Source: an uncultured Prevotellaceae bacterium
GTDB taxonomy: Bacteria; Bacteroidota; Bacteroidia; Bacteroidales; Muribaculaceae
DNA: 64,000 bases
Direction of reading: 5' to 3'
NCBI GenBank assembly: GCA_947165675.1
Contig: CAMVBJ010000006.1
Coordinates: 44,863-108,862, forward strand
Made by a program: the position numbers and the translations under genes. Shown here one piece after another: positions 55,801 to 62,816 of this stretch (positions are counted from its first letter, which is position 1; each line of letters starts with the position of its first letter). The notes below the pieces were generated by a model. It ran no database searches and had not been told where the DNA came from. It was given only the letters and a program-made list of their open reading frames with translations.

Positions 55801-57602
55801 ATGTCATACAGGCCCAACTCGTTGCCGGCCTTGGTGCCCACGGGCTGCGTCTTGCTACTGCTGTTGCCCGAATACCACGCCACATCGCCGACGGTGTTGC
55901 CGCCAGCATACTTGTAGCCCTGACTCTTATTGCCGCCACGGGCGGCATATTCCCACTCGGCCTCGGTGGGCAGGCGGAAGGTCTCGCCTGTCATCTGGTT
56001 CAACTTGGTGATAAAGGTCTGGCACTGGTTCCATGAGACATATTCAACGGGGCGTTTCAAGTCGCCCGTGAAGTTGCTGGGATTGGAGCCCATCACGGCC
56101 TTCCACAATTCCTGGGTGACCTCGGTCTGGCCGATGCTGAAGTTGTTGAGCGTGACCTGATGGGTGGGGCTCTCGTTGCTACTGGCATCGCTGCCCTGCT
56201 CGCTCGTGGCACCCATGGTGAAGGTGCCGCCCTTGACGGGCACCATGCGGAAGGAAACGCCGTTTACAGTATAGGTCTGGGTGGATTCGGTGGGATTGTA
56301 ACTGTCATAGTCGGCCAGCGTATAGATGAAGTCGTTAGCGGCAGTTTTGAGTTTGGCAAAGTCGCTGCCCAGCGAGGAACTGCAGTCCAGCACAAGCATC
56401 ACGATAGCACTGGTGTAAGTGGCCTCGACCTCCACATCGTCGATGCTGCCAGGGGTGAACTCGCTGTTGATCTGCCACTTGCTGTAGTCGTTGACCCAAT
56501 ACCACTCCTTGATCATGTTCTTGTTGATGCGCTCGCTGGGATCGTCAAAGGTGAGGCCGTCGAAGGCATAGGTGACAAAAATGCCGTTGGTGCCCTTGGG
56601 TCTGATGGTGGATCCGCTGGTGCTGGTCATGCCGTGATAGGTAACATTGGTCAGAGTGCGGCTTGCCAGGTTGAAGGTACCCTCGATATACTTTTGGGAA
56701 TTGGCGACGGTAGTGCTGTTCACGTTGTCAAAGGTGAAGCGGATGCGGGTGCCGTTGCTCACGCCGGGGATGGTCAGCGTCAGCATGTGGCTGTAACTGT
56801 AACTGGTCTTAGCCAGGTTGTCGGCAATCGTCTGGAACTTGGCTTTCACCTCGTCCATGTTGTTGACCAGCGCCACATTGTCCTCGCTGCTGGCTAATGA
56901 GCGCAGGTTGGACATGAACATTTCGTTATTGGTCACATCGGTGCCCTTGAGGCCGATGGTATAGGCCTGGAGGGGACAGCCGTGTACCGACATGCCGTTG
57001 ATGCGGGAACTCAGGGCAGAGGCATATTGCGTGTCACTGAGGTAGCCTTGGTCGGTAAGCATGAGCGAGCCTTGGTCAAGACCGTCGGTGAATGTCACGA
57101 TGGCGACGTTGCGCAGGTTCTTGGGGAAAGGCGAAGCATCAAGCGCATCGAGCGATTTGTCCACGGCATAATACAGCACCGTGGCATCCTTGGTTGACAA
57201 GGATGAGACAAAGCCTGTGAAATCGCTCCTCGTGGCACGGTTGAGGATGGAGATGGGCTTGGTGTACAATTGCTGGTTAAAGCCCGTGATGCCCATGTAC
57301 AGGCCAGGGGCATCGGTGCCCTCGTCGGGAGGCGTGGGGTCATCAGTGTTGCCAGTCAGGAGCATGTCGATCAAGTCTGTCACGTCACCGATGCTCACCT
57401 CGCCGTCGTTATTGACGTCGCCTACTCTATCGTGGTTACCAGTCAAGAGCATATCAATCAGTGCAGTCACATCACCGATGCTCACTTCACCGTCGCCATT
57501 GACATCGCCACGAGGGGAGCCAATCGCAGCAACGACAGGCAGTAAACACATCAATAATGCTATCAGCGATAAACGCAGTGTTTTCTTTAACGATCCTTTC
57601 AT
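52893..57602 (-). CDS. 1569-residue secreted protein with N-terminal dockerin-like repeats, two VWA-like modules and two FGE-like domains
   Basis: A signal peptide is followed by two dockerin-like repeats (DVNGDGEVSIGDVTALID and DVNNDGEVSIGDVTDLID), placed at the N-terminus rather than the end. Then a ~350-residue module (LYMGITGFNQQLYTK ... VTFTDGLDQGS) ends near a MIDAS-like DCSSS (VLDCSSSLGSDF). A formylglycine-generating-enzyme/SUMF1-type domain follows (VPVKGGTFTMG ... RLPTEAEWEYAARGG ... LYDMSGNVYEWCEDW). The first half is then repeated with LYMSILGFNQQLYTK, VTFTDGLDQGS, DSSSS and three short Ig-like (BIG2-type) repeats of about 80 residues each. A second FGE-like domain ends the protein. 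The VWA-like MIDAS lies at the end of each module, so a circularly permuted VWA fold is possible. Its function is unknown; it could be a surface recognition or assembly protein. Confidence 0.78.
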   Translation of the reverse strand: MKGSLKKTLRLSLIALLMCLLPVVAAIGSPRGDVNGDGEVSIGDVTALIDMLLTGNHDRVGDVNNDGEVSIGDVTDLIDMLLTGNTDDPTPPDEGTDAPGLYMGITGFNQQLYTKPISILNRATRSDFTGFVSSLSTKDATVLYYAVDKSLDALDASPFPKNLRNVAIVTFTDGLDQGSLMLTDQGYLSDTQYASALSSRINGMSVHGCPLQAYTIGLKGTDVTNNEMFMSNLRSLASSEDNVALVNNMDEVKAKFQTIADNLAKTSYSYSHMLTLTIPGVSNGTRIRFTFDNVNSTTVANSQKYIEGTFNLASRTLTNVTYHGMTSTSGSTIRPKGTNGIFVTYAFDGLTFDDPSERINKNMIKEWYWVNDYSKWQINSEFTPGSIDDVEVEATYTSAIVMLVLDCSSSLGSDFAKLKTAANDFIYTLADYDSYNPTESTQTYTVNGVSFRMVPVKGGTFTMGATSEQGSDASSNESPTHQVTLNNFSIGQTEVTQELWKAVMGSNPSNFTGDLKRPVEYVSWNQCQTFITKLNQMTGETFRLPTEAEWEYAARGGNKSQGYKYAGGNTVGDVAWYSGNSSSKTQPVGTKAGNELGLYDMSGNVYEWCEDWYGNYTSDALINPTGPATGSYRVYRGGSWYHDATYCRTSYRYYSSPSSSNSRTGLRLAMYDLSSFDPLAVSTGKLQLTVGDKQSVSVTDGSGHYSVQSTSVVTATLSDGVVSLTAVIPGSTVVTVTDDITHEQASIRITVISAAPISTNAVTPGLYMSILGFNQQLYTKGFSLLNRSTKGTFTGFVNSLAPQDGTILYYAEGVALDSLVRAPYPQNLNNVVLVTFTDGLDQGSLMLTDKGYTSDSQYASALASRIGSAKVHGLPLQAYSIGLKGTDVTDDDMFMSNLRSLASSEDNVYLVNNINEVTAKFNDIANNLSMSSYTYSHTLTLTIPGISNGTRIRFTFDDVNSNTVANSQQYIEGTFNLANRSLTNVTYHGMTCSSGTTIMPKEVNGVYITYVFDNIVLGTPSEQINKNKIQEWYWVSNYNNWQINSEFTPSSIDDVNVQTIYSSAIVMLVLDSSSSLINDFSQLKSAANQFITTLADYDSFTSGTLSQNSITLTVGSEKTVEILNGSGSFTVSGGDGIVTARIEGHQLILTGKQEGTTTLTITDVATQTTMTLQVNVYISFTLSQEDVTMFVGDVITIDIMNGSGSFTVSGGDGIVTTQISGRQLKLTGKKAGTTTLTVTDKTTQISVALTINDYTPFSLPQSSVSMTVGSEKTVEILNGSGSFTVSGGDGIVTARIKGRQLILTGKQEGTTTLTITDVATQTTMTIDVDVLEITPVQDESFTVNGVSFKMVGVEGGTFTMGATAEQGSDALDNEKPAHEVTLSSFSIGETEVTQALWQAVMGSNPSYFSGDLNRPVEKVSWNDCQTFITKLNEMTGKTFRLPTEAEWEYAARGGNLSQGYKYAGSNTIDDVAWYTSNSGSTTHPVGIMAPNELGLYDMSGNVWEWCQDRYSSSYYSSSPSTNPTGPATGSGRVFRGGSWYDDASFCRVSDRSGSYPSPTASFFGLRLAL

Positions 57603-57628
57603 GATAATTGCGGTTTTTGGTCAATATG

Positions 57629-57636
57629 CAAAGATA
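57629..57636 (-). promoter_or_regulatory. -7 element TATCTTTG for the 1569-residue protein gene
   Basis: The plus strand reads CAAAGATA, about 27 bases before the ATG. Confidence 0.5.
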
Positions 57637-57711
57637 GTGAATTTATCTGAAATAATATCACAGAATGTCTGAAAAATGTATTCATTGCAACTGATTAACT
57701 GAAAAATGAGT

Positions 57712-57719
57712 TACCTTTG
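57712..57719 (+). promoter_or_regulatory. -7 element TACCTTTG for the 5-formyl-THF cyclo-ligase gene
   Basis: TACCTTTG matches TAnnTTTG. It lies 15 bases before the ATG at 57735 and 24 before the one at 57744, which favours the second. Confidence 0.5.
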
Positions 57720-57743
57720 CAGCGATTATAACAGATGCACGAA

Positions 57744-58316
57744 ATGACAAAGAAAGAACTGAGACAACAGATCAAGCAGTTGAAGGCGATGACGCCCGTG
57801 GCTGTGCGTGAGGTGGAGGCAAGCATGGTATTTAATACAATCAAGGCGATGCCCGTTTGGCAACAGGCACAGCACATCCTGTGCTACTGGTCGCTGCCCG
57901 ACGAGTTGCCCACCCACGAGAGCGTGAACCAGTGGCTGGCCGACGGCAAGGACATCTACCTGCCTCGTGTCAAGGGGGATGACTTGGAGATTGTGCCCTA
58001 TCATGGGTCACAAAGCCTGGACGATAACAACAAGTTCCACATCGGGGAGCCCGTGGGCGAACCAGTGGATGCCTCATGCCTGGAACTCATCATCGTGCCT
58101 GCCGTGGCACTGGACGGCAAGCGCAACCGCTTGGGGCGTGGAAAGGGCTTCTACGATAGATTGCTGAGCACGTGCGATTGTCCTACCATCGGCGTGGTGT
58201 GCGACTTCCAACTGGTTGACGAAGTGCCAGTTGAACCCCATGACCGCCCGCTGGACTGCGTCGTCACGAGCGACACCGTCATCGCCGATCCAAAGAAAGT
58301 GGAACTATTTGGCTAA
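57744..58316 (+). CDS. 5-formyltetrahydrofolate cyclo-ligase
   Basis: About 190 residues, normal for the family. It starts KKELRQQIKQLKAMTPVAVREVEA and has the ATP/folate-site motif GRGKGFYDRLL and the PAVALDGKRNRLG stretch. It converts 5-formyl-THF to 5,10-methenyl-THF in the cytoplasm. The ATG at 57744 is preferred to that at 57735 because of the -7 position. Right after it comes the hairpin-ended element carrying the GxxExxY gene, so that insertion now separates it from the M16 peptidase gene. Confidence 0.92.
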   Translation: MTKKELRQQIKQLKAMTPVAVREVEASMVFNTIKAMPVWQQAQHILCYWSLPDELPTHESVNQWLADGKDIYLPRVKGDDLEIVPYHGSQSLDDNNKFHIGEPVGEPVDASCLELIIVPAVALDGKRNRLGRGKGFYDRLLSTCDCPTIGVVCDFQLVDEVPVEPHDRPLDCVVTSDTVIADPKKVELFG

Positions 58317-58334
58317 CGGATATCCTCGCGTTTA

Positions 58335-58906
58335 TAACCGCCCTGACGGGCGGGAAATTTATCAAATTATTATTTTAAAATTATTATAAAAAAATGACGG
58401 CCAAAGAGCATAATGAATTTTACCGTTTCTTTCACGACATCACAGGTGAAGCCATGCTCGTGCATAGTGAGTATCATGAGGGATTATTGGAATCGGCTTA
58501 TGAAGCGGCTCTTTCCTATTTGTTAAAGCAAAAGGGATACACGGTAGAAAAACAAGTATATCTACCAATGTATTGGAAAGACATAAGACTTGAACAGCAC
58601 TACTGCATGGATCTGGTGGTCAACAATGACATTATTATCGAACTTAAAGCAATTAAAAACATAGCAAAACTGCATCGTCAACAGTTGTTCAATTATATGC
58701 ATCTGACACATAAGCCTTTTGGCATGGTTATGAACTTTGGCGCTGAGAGTTTCTATAGTGAATGGTACCATCGACATGAAGATGGAACAATTGAAAAAAT
58801 CAACTGGCGAAATCCAATAGACGAGTTTCTTGAAGAAAAAATCAACAAAGTCAACGAGGTATAATTTTATTTTAATTTGAAAAATTTCCCGTGCGCAAGC
58901 ACGGTA
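58335..58906 (+). mobile_element. Hairpin-ended element carrying a GxxExxY gene
   Basis: A 572-bp element. The left end TAACCG forms the hairpin CCGCCC-TGAC-GGGCGG and continues GGGAAATTTATCAAATT. The right end, reversed, begins TTTACCG, forms CCGTGC-GCAA-GCACGG, and continues CGGGAAATTTTTCAAATT. The same two end structures bound the empty copies at 29134-29245 and 29351-29462. The element contains one gene (58394-58864) and ends just 2 bases before the M16 peptidase ATG. Clear target duplications were not found. Confidence 0.75.
58394..58864 (+). CDS. GxxExxY family protein (PD-(D/E)XK nuclease-like), element cargo
   Basis: A 156-residue protein. The name-giving GxxExxY motif is GLLESAY, followed by AALSYLLKQKGYTVEKQVYLP. 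The PD-(D/E)XK nuclease-like core is seen in MDLVVNNDIIIELK, where Asp, Glu and Lys occupy expected catalytic positions. Family members are often present in many copies, and their biochemical role is not established. It is the only gene within the hairpin-ended element, so it is a candidate for the mobilising or maintaining protein. It starts 24 bases after the left inverted end and has no promoter of its own that I could identify. Confidence 0.88.
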   Translation: MTAKEHNEFYRFFHDITGEAMLVHSEYHEGLLESAYEAALSYLLKQKGYTVEKQVYLPMYWKDIRLEQHYCMDLVVNNDIIIELKAIKNIAKLHRQQLFNYMHLTHKPFGMVMNFGAESFYSEWYHRHEDGTIEKINWRNPIDEFLEEKINKVNEV

Positions 58907-58907
58907 A

Positions 58908-61718
58908 ATGGTGATAGATATGGATATCAGGAGATGGAGATGGTTTTTTGTGCTCGTTGTGCTGACAGTGATATCGGCATGGAGCGGGGAGAAGGAGTTG
59001 CCGATTGACCCAGAGTTGAGGATAGGGCGGTTGGAGAACGGAATGACCTATTACATCCGCCACAATGAACAACCCAAGGGGCGCGCCGAGTTCTGGCTGG
59101 TGCAAAACACAGGGTCGCTGGTCGAGGAGGAGGATGAGCGTGGCTTGGCGCACATGATCGAGCACATAGCCTTCCAGGGAACCCGCAACTTTCCTGGCAT
59201 CGAGATGGTGGATATCCTGCAAAACAATGGCGTGTCCTACGGTGGCGACATCAATGCATCGACAGGCTTTGACGACACGCGCTTCCAAATCTCCAATGTG
59301 CCTACCGAACGAGTCGAATTTCTTGACACCGTTTTGCTCATGTTGAAGGACTTGTCATGGGAACTCAGCTTTGACGACCGAGCCATTGAAGAGGAACGTG
59401 GTGTGATTCAAGAGGAATGGCGCATGCACGCCGACCAGACGATGCGTATGTACGAAAACACACTACCCATCCTGCTAACTGGTAGCCGTTACGCTTACCG
59501 CATCCCCATTGGCGATATGACTATCATCCGCAACGTCAGCAGAGAGCAATTGCTTTCTTTTTATCAGCGCTGGTATTGCCCACAGCGTCAAGCGGTCATC
59601 ATAGTGGGTGACATTGATATCGATAGCATGGAGAATAGCATCAAGCGCATCATGAGCCCTATTCCCAAGCGTGACAGCCCCGAACCTGATGCCAAACTCA
59701 AGCAGGTGCCAGATCACAATGGCGTGAATTATGCCCTCCACACCGACCCCGAGGCCACAGGTACAATGGTTTACCTGATGTTTGAACATGATCCCACACC
59801 ATGGCCATTGCGCAACACGATGACCCACTTGCACAACCACGTGTTGTCAAGACTTGTACAAGAAATGCTCAATGCCCGCATCGACGAGATGGTCCGCACC
59901 CAAGGCTCCCCCGTGGACTACGGAGTCGTGTATGACCGACAATTCCTTGTTGCCAGCAGCCGCAAGGCACTCACCCTTGCCGCGATTGTCAAAGAAGGGC
60001 ACGCCCTTGAAGGGCTGGATTCCCTCACCACCCATGTGGTGCGTGCGATGCAACATGGATTCACCACGGGCGAACTCGAACGAGCCAAGCGCAATCAGAT
60101 TGCCTCATGGAAAGACGATCAATCGGAGGTGGGCAACCATGAGAGCCGTATCTTTGTCGAGGAGTGTATCGATCACTTTGAGAACGGCGGCTATATTCCT
60201 GGTGTCATGACCGAGATGCAACTGCTCATCGACGACGCACAACACGTTTCCCTCGACGACGTGAATGATTACTTGCGGTCCATCACGGGCAAGGACAACG
60301 TGAGCGTGATGATTTCGGGACCTCAGTCCATGACCGGCAGGAGTCTCTATCCCACGTCTCGCGATATTATTGCCCACTTTAACCACATCATGAACACACA
60401 ACAATCACCCTATATAGACATCGTCGCCAACGAACAGTTGATAGAGAACGAGCCCCCGATGGGAGCAATAATCAATGAGACCTATGAGGAGAAAACAGGC
60501 ATCACTACTCTGACCTTGAGAAACGGAGCGACAGTGAGATTAAAGCCTACGACCTTCAAGAACAATGAAGTGCTGTTTAACGCCTTCAGTTTGGGCGGAG
60601 AATGGGCTTACGGTGACACGGCTGACGTGAACGTACGCCTCATGGACCAGGTTATCGAGAGTTGCGCACTGGGAGGACATACGATCAACCAACTCAACCG
60701 CATGTTGAGCGGTCGCCAATTGGGTCTCTCATTTATCATGAACGATGCCAACGAGCAGCTTAATGGAGGCTGCCTCAGTGATGACCTGGAAACCTTGTTG
60801 CAGTTATGTTACCTGTATTTCACCGATGTGTCACTGGATGAGGAAGCCTATCAGGGGGTGAAAAACCGCATCCGTTCCCAGTTGTCTCAAGCCGCCTATA
60901 ACCCCAAAATGATCTACGGCGACTCCATCGGGAGCACAATTTATCAAGGTAATCCCATGTATCGAAACATGAAGCCCGAGGAAGTCGATCGGCTGGATGG
61001 CAACCGAGTATTGGAACTATACCGCCAACGCGTGGCTAATGCGGGCGATTACATGTTCTCGATTGTCGGAGCATTTGACATTGATCAGGTGAGGCCCCTC
61101 ATCAGACGATATTTGGCCTCACTACCAGATAACGGCAATCGAGAGAGCAATGCGCACTACCGTCCCGTGATGGCTACTGGCGAGGTCGATAACTTCTTTG
61201 ACGTCCCGATGCGCAACCCCAAGTCATCGGTCTATGTAAGCATCATGGGAGACAAGAGTTATAGCTATGATGACGAGTTCATGATGGATCTTGTGGGAGA
61301 ATCGGTAGGTACCGCACTGATAACCTACCTGCGTCACGAGAAACACGGCACCTATGATGTCGCCTCCGACGGTTCATTGTCCATCTATCACAACCGTTGG
61401 ATGATCAACTATGAGTTTGAGACCAGCACCGCCGATAGGGACAGCATGCTCACCTACGCCGACTATGCGGTTAGTGCCATTTTCTACAATGGCGTGAGCG
61501 AGGACTTATTCACTAAGATGAAGGAACGCGTCCATCATCAGCACGAAGTGGCCATGAAGACCAACGATTACTGGTTACGTGCCCTGCAGATGCGTACCCT
61601 GGGCGTTGATGTCATCGGTGGCTACGACAATCTCTTCCCCACCCTGACCCAGGACTTGCTCAACAACTATATTGCAGCACTCAAGCCCCATACGCGACTA
61701 CGCATCGTCATGAACTAA
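58908..61718 (+). CDS. M16 (insulinase/pitrilysin) family zinc metallopeptidase
   Basis: A 936-residue four-domain M16 peptidase. The inverted zinc motif HxxEH is at HMIEH (82-86), with the distal Glu expected about 75 residues later (EEERGVIQEEWRM). Two M16_C domains and a second inactive M16-like half follow. The N-terminus has a signal sequence (WFFVLVVLTVISAWSG), so it is periplasmic or exported. The ATG at 58908 directly follows the inserted element; the one at 58920 is an alternative. No promoter is visible between the element and the gene. Confidence 0.92.
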   Translation: MVIDMDIRRWRWFFVLVVLTVISAWSGEKELPIDPELRIGRLENGMTYYIRHNEQPKGRAEFWLVQNTGSLVEEEDERGLAHMIEHIAFQGTRNFPGIEMVDILQNNGVSYGGDINASTGFDDTRFQISNVPTERVEFLDTVLLMLKDLSWELSFDDRAIEEERGVIQEEWRMHADQTMRMYENTLPILLTGSRYAYRIPIGDMTIIRNVSREQLLSFYQRWYCPQRQAVIIVGDIDIDSMENSIKRIMSPIPKRDSPEPDAKLKQVPDHNGVNYALHTDPEATGTMVYLMFEHDPTPWPLRNTMTHLHNHVLSRLVQEMLNARIDEMVRTQGSPVDYGVVYDRQFLVASSRKALTLAAIVKEGHALEGLDSLTTHVVRAMQHGFTTGELERAKRNQIASWKDDQSEVGNHESRIFVEECIDHFENGGYIPGVMTEMQLLIDDAQHVSLDDVNDYLRSITGKDNVSVMISGPQSMTGRSLYPTSRDIIAHFNHIMNTQQSPYIDIVANEQLIENEPPMGAIINETYEEKTGITTLTLRNGATVRLKPTTFKNNEVLFNAFSLGGEWAYGDTADVNVRLMDQVIESCALGGHTINQLNRMLSGRQLGLSFIMNDANEQLNGGCLSDDLETLLQLCYLYFTDVSLDEEAYQGVKNRIRSQLSQAAYNPKMIYGDSIGSTIYQGNPMYRNMKPEEVDRLDGNRVLELYRQRVANAGDYMFSIVGAFDIDQVRPLIRRYLASLPDNGNRESNAHYRPVMATGEVDNFFDVPMRNPKSSVYVSIMGDKSYSYDDEFMMDLVGESVGTALITYLRHEKHGTYDVASDGSLSIYHNRWMINYEFETSTADRDSMLTYADYAVSAIFYNGVSEDLFTKMKERVHHQHEVAMKTNDYWLRALQMRTLGVDVIGGYDNLFPTLTQDLLNNYIAALKPHTRLRIVMN

Positions 61719-61719
61719 A

Positions 61720-61829
61720 TAACAGTGAACAGTTAACAATGAACAGTTAATAGTGAACAGTTAATAGTTGAGATGGTTATTTCTTATTTTTATCTGTTCA
61801 CTGTTAACTATTAACTGTTATCTGTTTAA
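61720..61829. terminator. Repeat-rich hairpin between convergent M16 peptidase and rsgA genes
   Basis: Copies of GAACAGTTAA in several forms on the left are mirrored by AACTATTAACTGTT on the right, so the region can fold into a long hairpin. Located between two convergent gene ends, it may stop both transcripts. Confidence 0.5.
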
Positions 61830-62761
61830 AACGGTTTACGGTATTTGTCGTTGGGATCCTCATCGAGAATGCTCAAGTAACTCACAAAGCGCGAATAGGC
61901 TATCTCGCCACGCTCAACAGCGTCGAGAACGGCACAGCCTGGCTCATGAGTGTGTGTGCAGTTGTTAAAACGGCAATTGCTGGAAACACTAAAAATTTCG
62001 CGGAAATAATGAGCAACCTCGGCACGTTCAAAGTCAATGGTGCCAAAGGCCTTTACTCCCGGGGTATCGATGAGCGCACCACCACCTGGCAAGTCAAGCA
62101 ATTCACTGAAGGTAGTTGTGTGCATTCCCTTGTGATGGGTGTGACTCACGTCTCCCACACGCACGTGAGCATCAGGTATAAGTAAGTTGATGATGGATGA
62201 CTTGCCCACCCCGCTATTACCCGACAAGAGAGACATCTTTCCTGACAAGATTTCACGCAACTGTTCAGTTCCCTCGCCCGATGCCGCCGACATGGTGACA
62301 ACCGGATAACCGATGTGCTCATACAAAGCCTTGAAGTCGTTCAATTGCTGACGCATCTCATCGGTCGTGAGCAAGTCAATCTTGTTAAATACCAGCACAG
62401 CAGGGACTTGATAAGCCTCGGCTGTGGCCAGGAAACGGTCGATAAACGTGGTACTCGTTTCGGGGTTAAAAAGCGTAGCCACGAGAACCGCCTGGTCCAG
62501 ATTGGCAGCAATGATCTGAAACTCCTTCGACAGGTTGCTAGCACGGCGAATGATGTAGTTCCTGCGTGGTTCTATCGCACCCACAACAGGAGCATCCCCG
62601 TCCTTGTTCTCGACCTGGACGATGTCGCCCACGGCGACAGGATTGGTGCAACGCATGCCCTTGAGACGCAGCACGCCACGCATCTTGCAGTTAACAATGG
62701 AGCCGTCGTCAAAACGCACGGTGACCCAGCTTCCGGTATTTTTTATGACTATTCCTTTCAT
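61826..62761 (-). CDS. rsgA: Ribosome small subunit-dependent GTPase A (RsgA)
   Basis: About 311 residues. The N-terminal OB-like region is followed by a circularly permuted GTPase with G4 (NKIDL) before G1 (GNSGVGKSSIIN) and G3 (DTPGV). The C-terminal zinc-finger motif CRFNNCTHTHEPGC is intact. RsgA checks late 30S ribosome assembly. The ATG at 62761 (MKGIVIKNTGSW) matches the family start; 62779 would add six residues. It follows the symporter gene by 55 bases on the same strand and may share its transcript. Confidence 0.94.
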   Translation of the reverse strand: MKGIVIKNTGSWVTVRFDDGSIVNCKMRGVLRLKGMRCTNPVAVGDIVQVENKDGDAPVVGAIEPRRNYIIRRASNLSKEFQIIAANLDQAVLVATLFNPETSTTFIDRFLATAEAYQVPAVLVFNKIDLLTTDEMRQQLNDFKALYEHIGYPVVTMSAASGEGTEQLREILSGKMSLLSGNSGVGKSSIINLLIPDAHVRVGDVSHTHHKGMHTTTFSELLDLPGGGALIDTPGVKAFGTIDFERAEVAHYFREIFSVSSNCRFNNCTHTHEPGCAVLDAVERGEIAYSRFVSYLSILDEDPNDKYRKPF

Positions 62762-62816
62762 TATTAATTTCAATGTCATGTGGACCGTGACTGAGCCACG
62801 GTTTACAGTTCAATCA

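Noticed and set aside
58394..58864. GxxExxY gene as a restriction or toxin gene
   Set aside because: There is no neighbouring antitoxin, methylase or other partner; only the nuclease-like core residues and the element ends support a role in the element.
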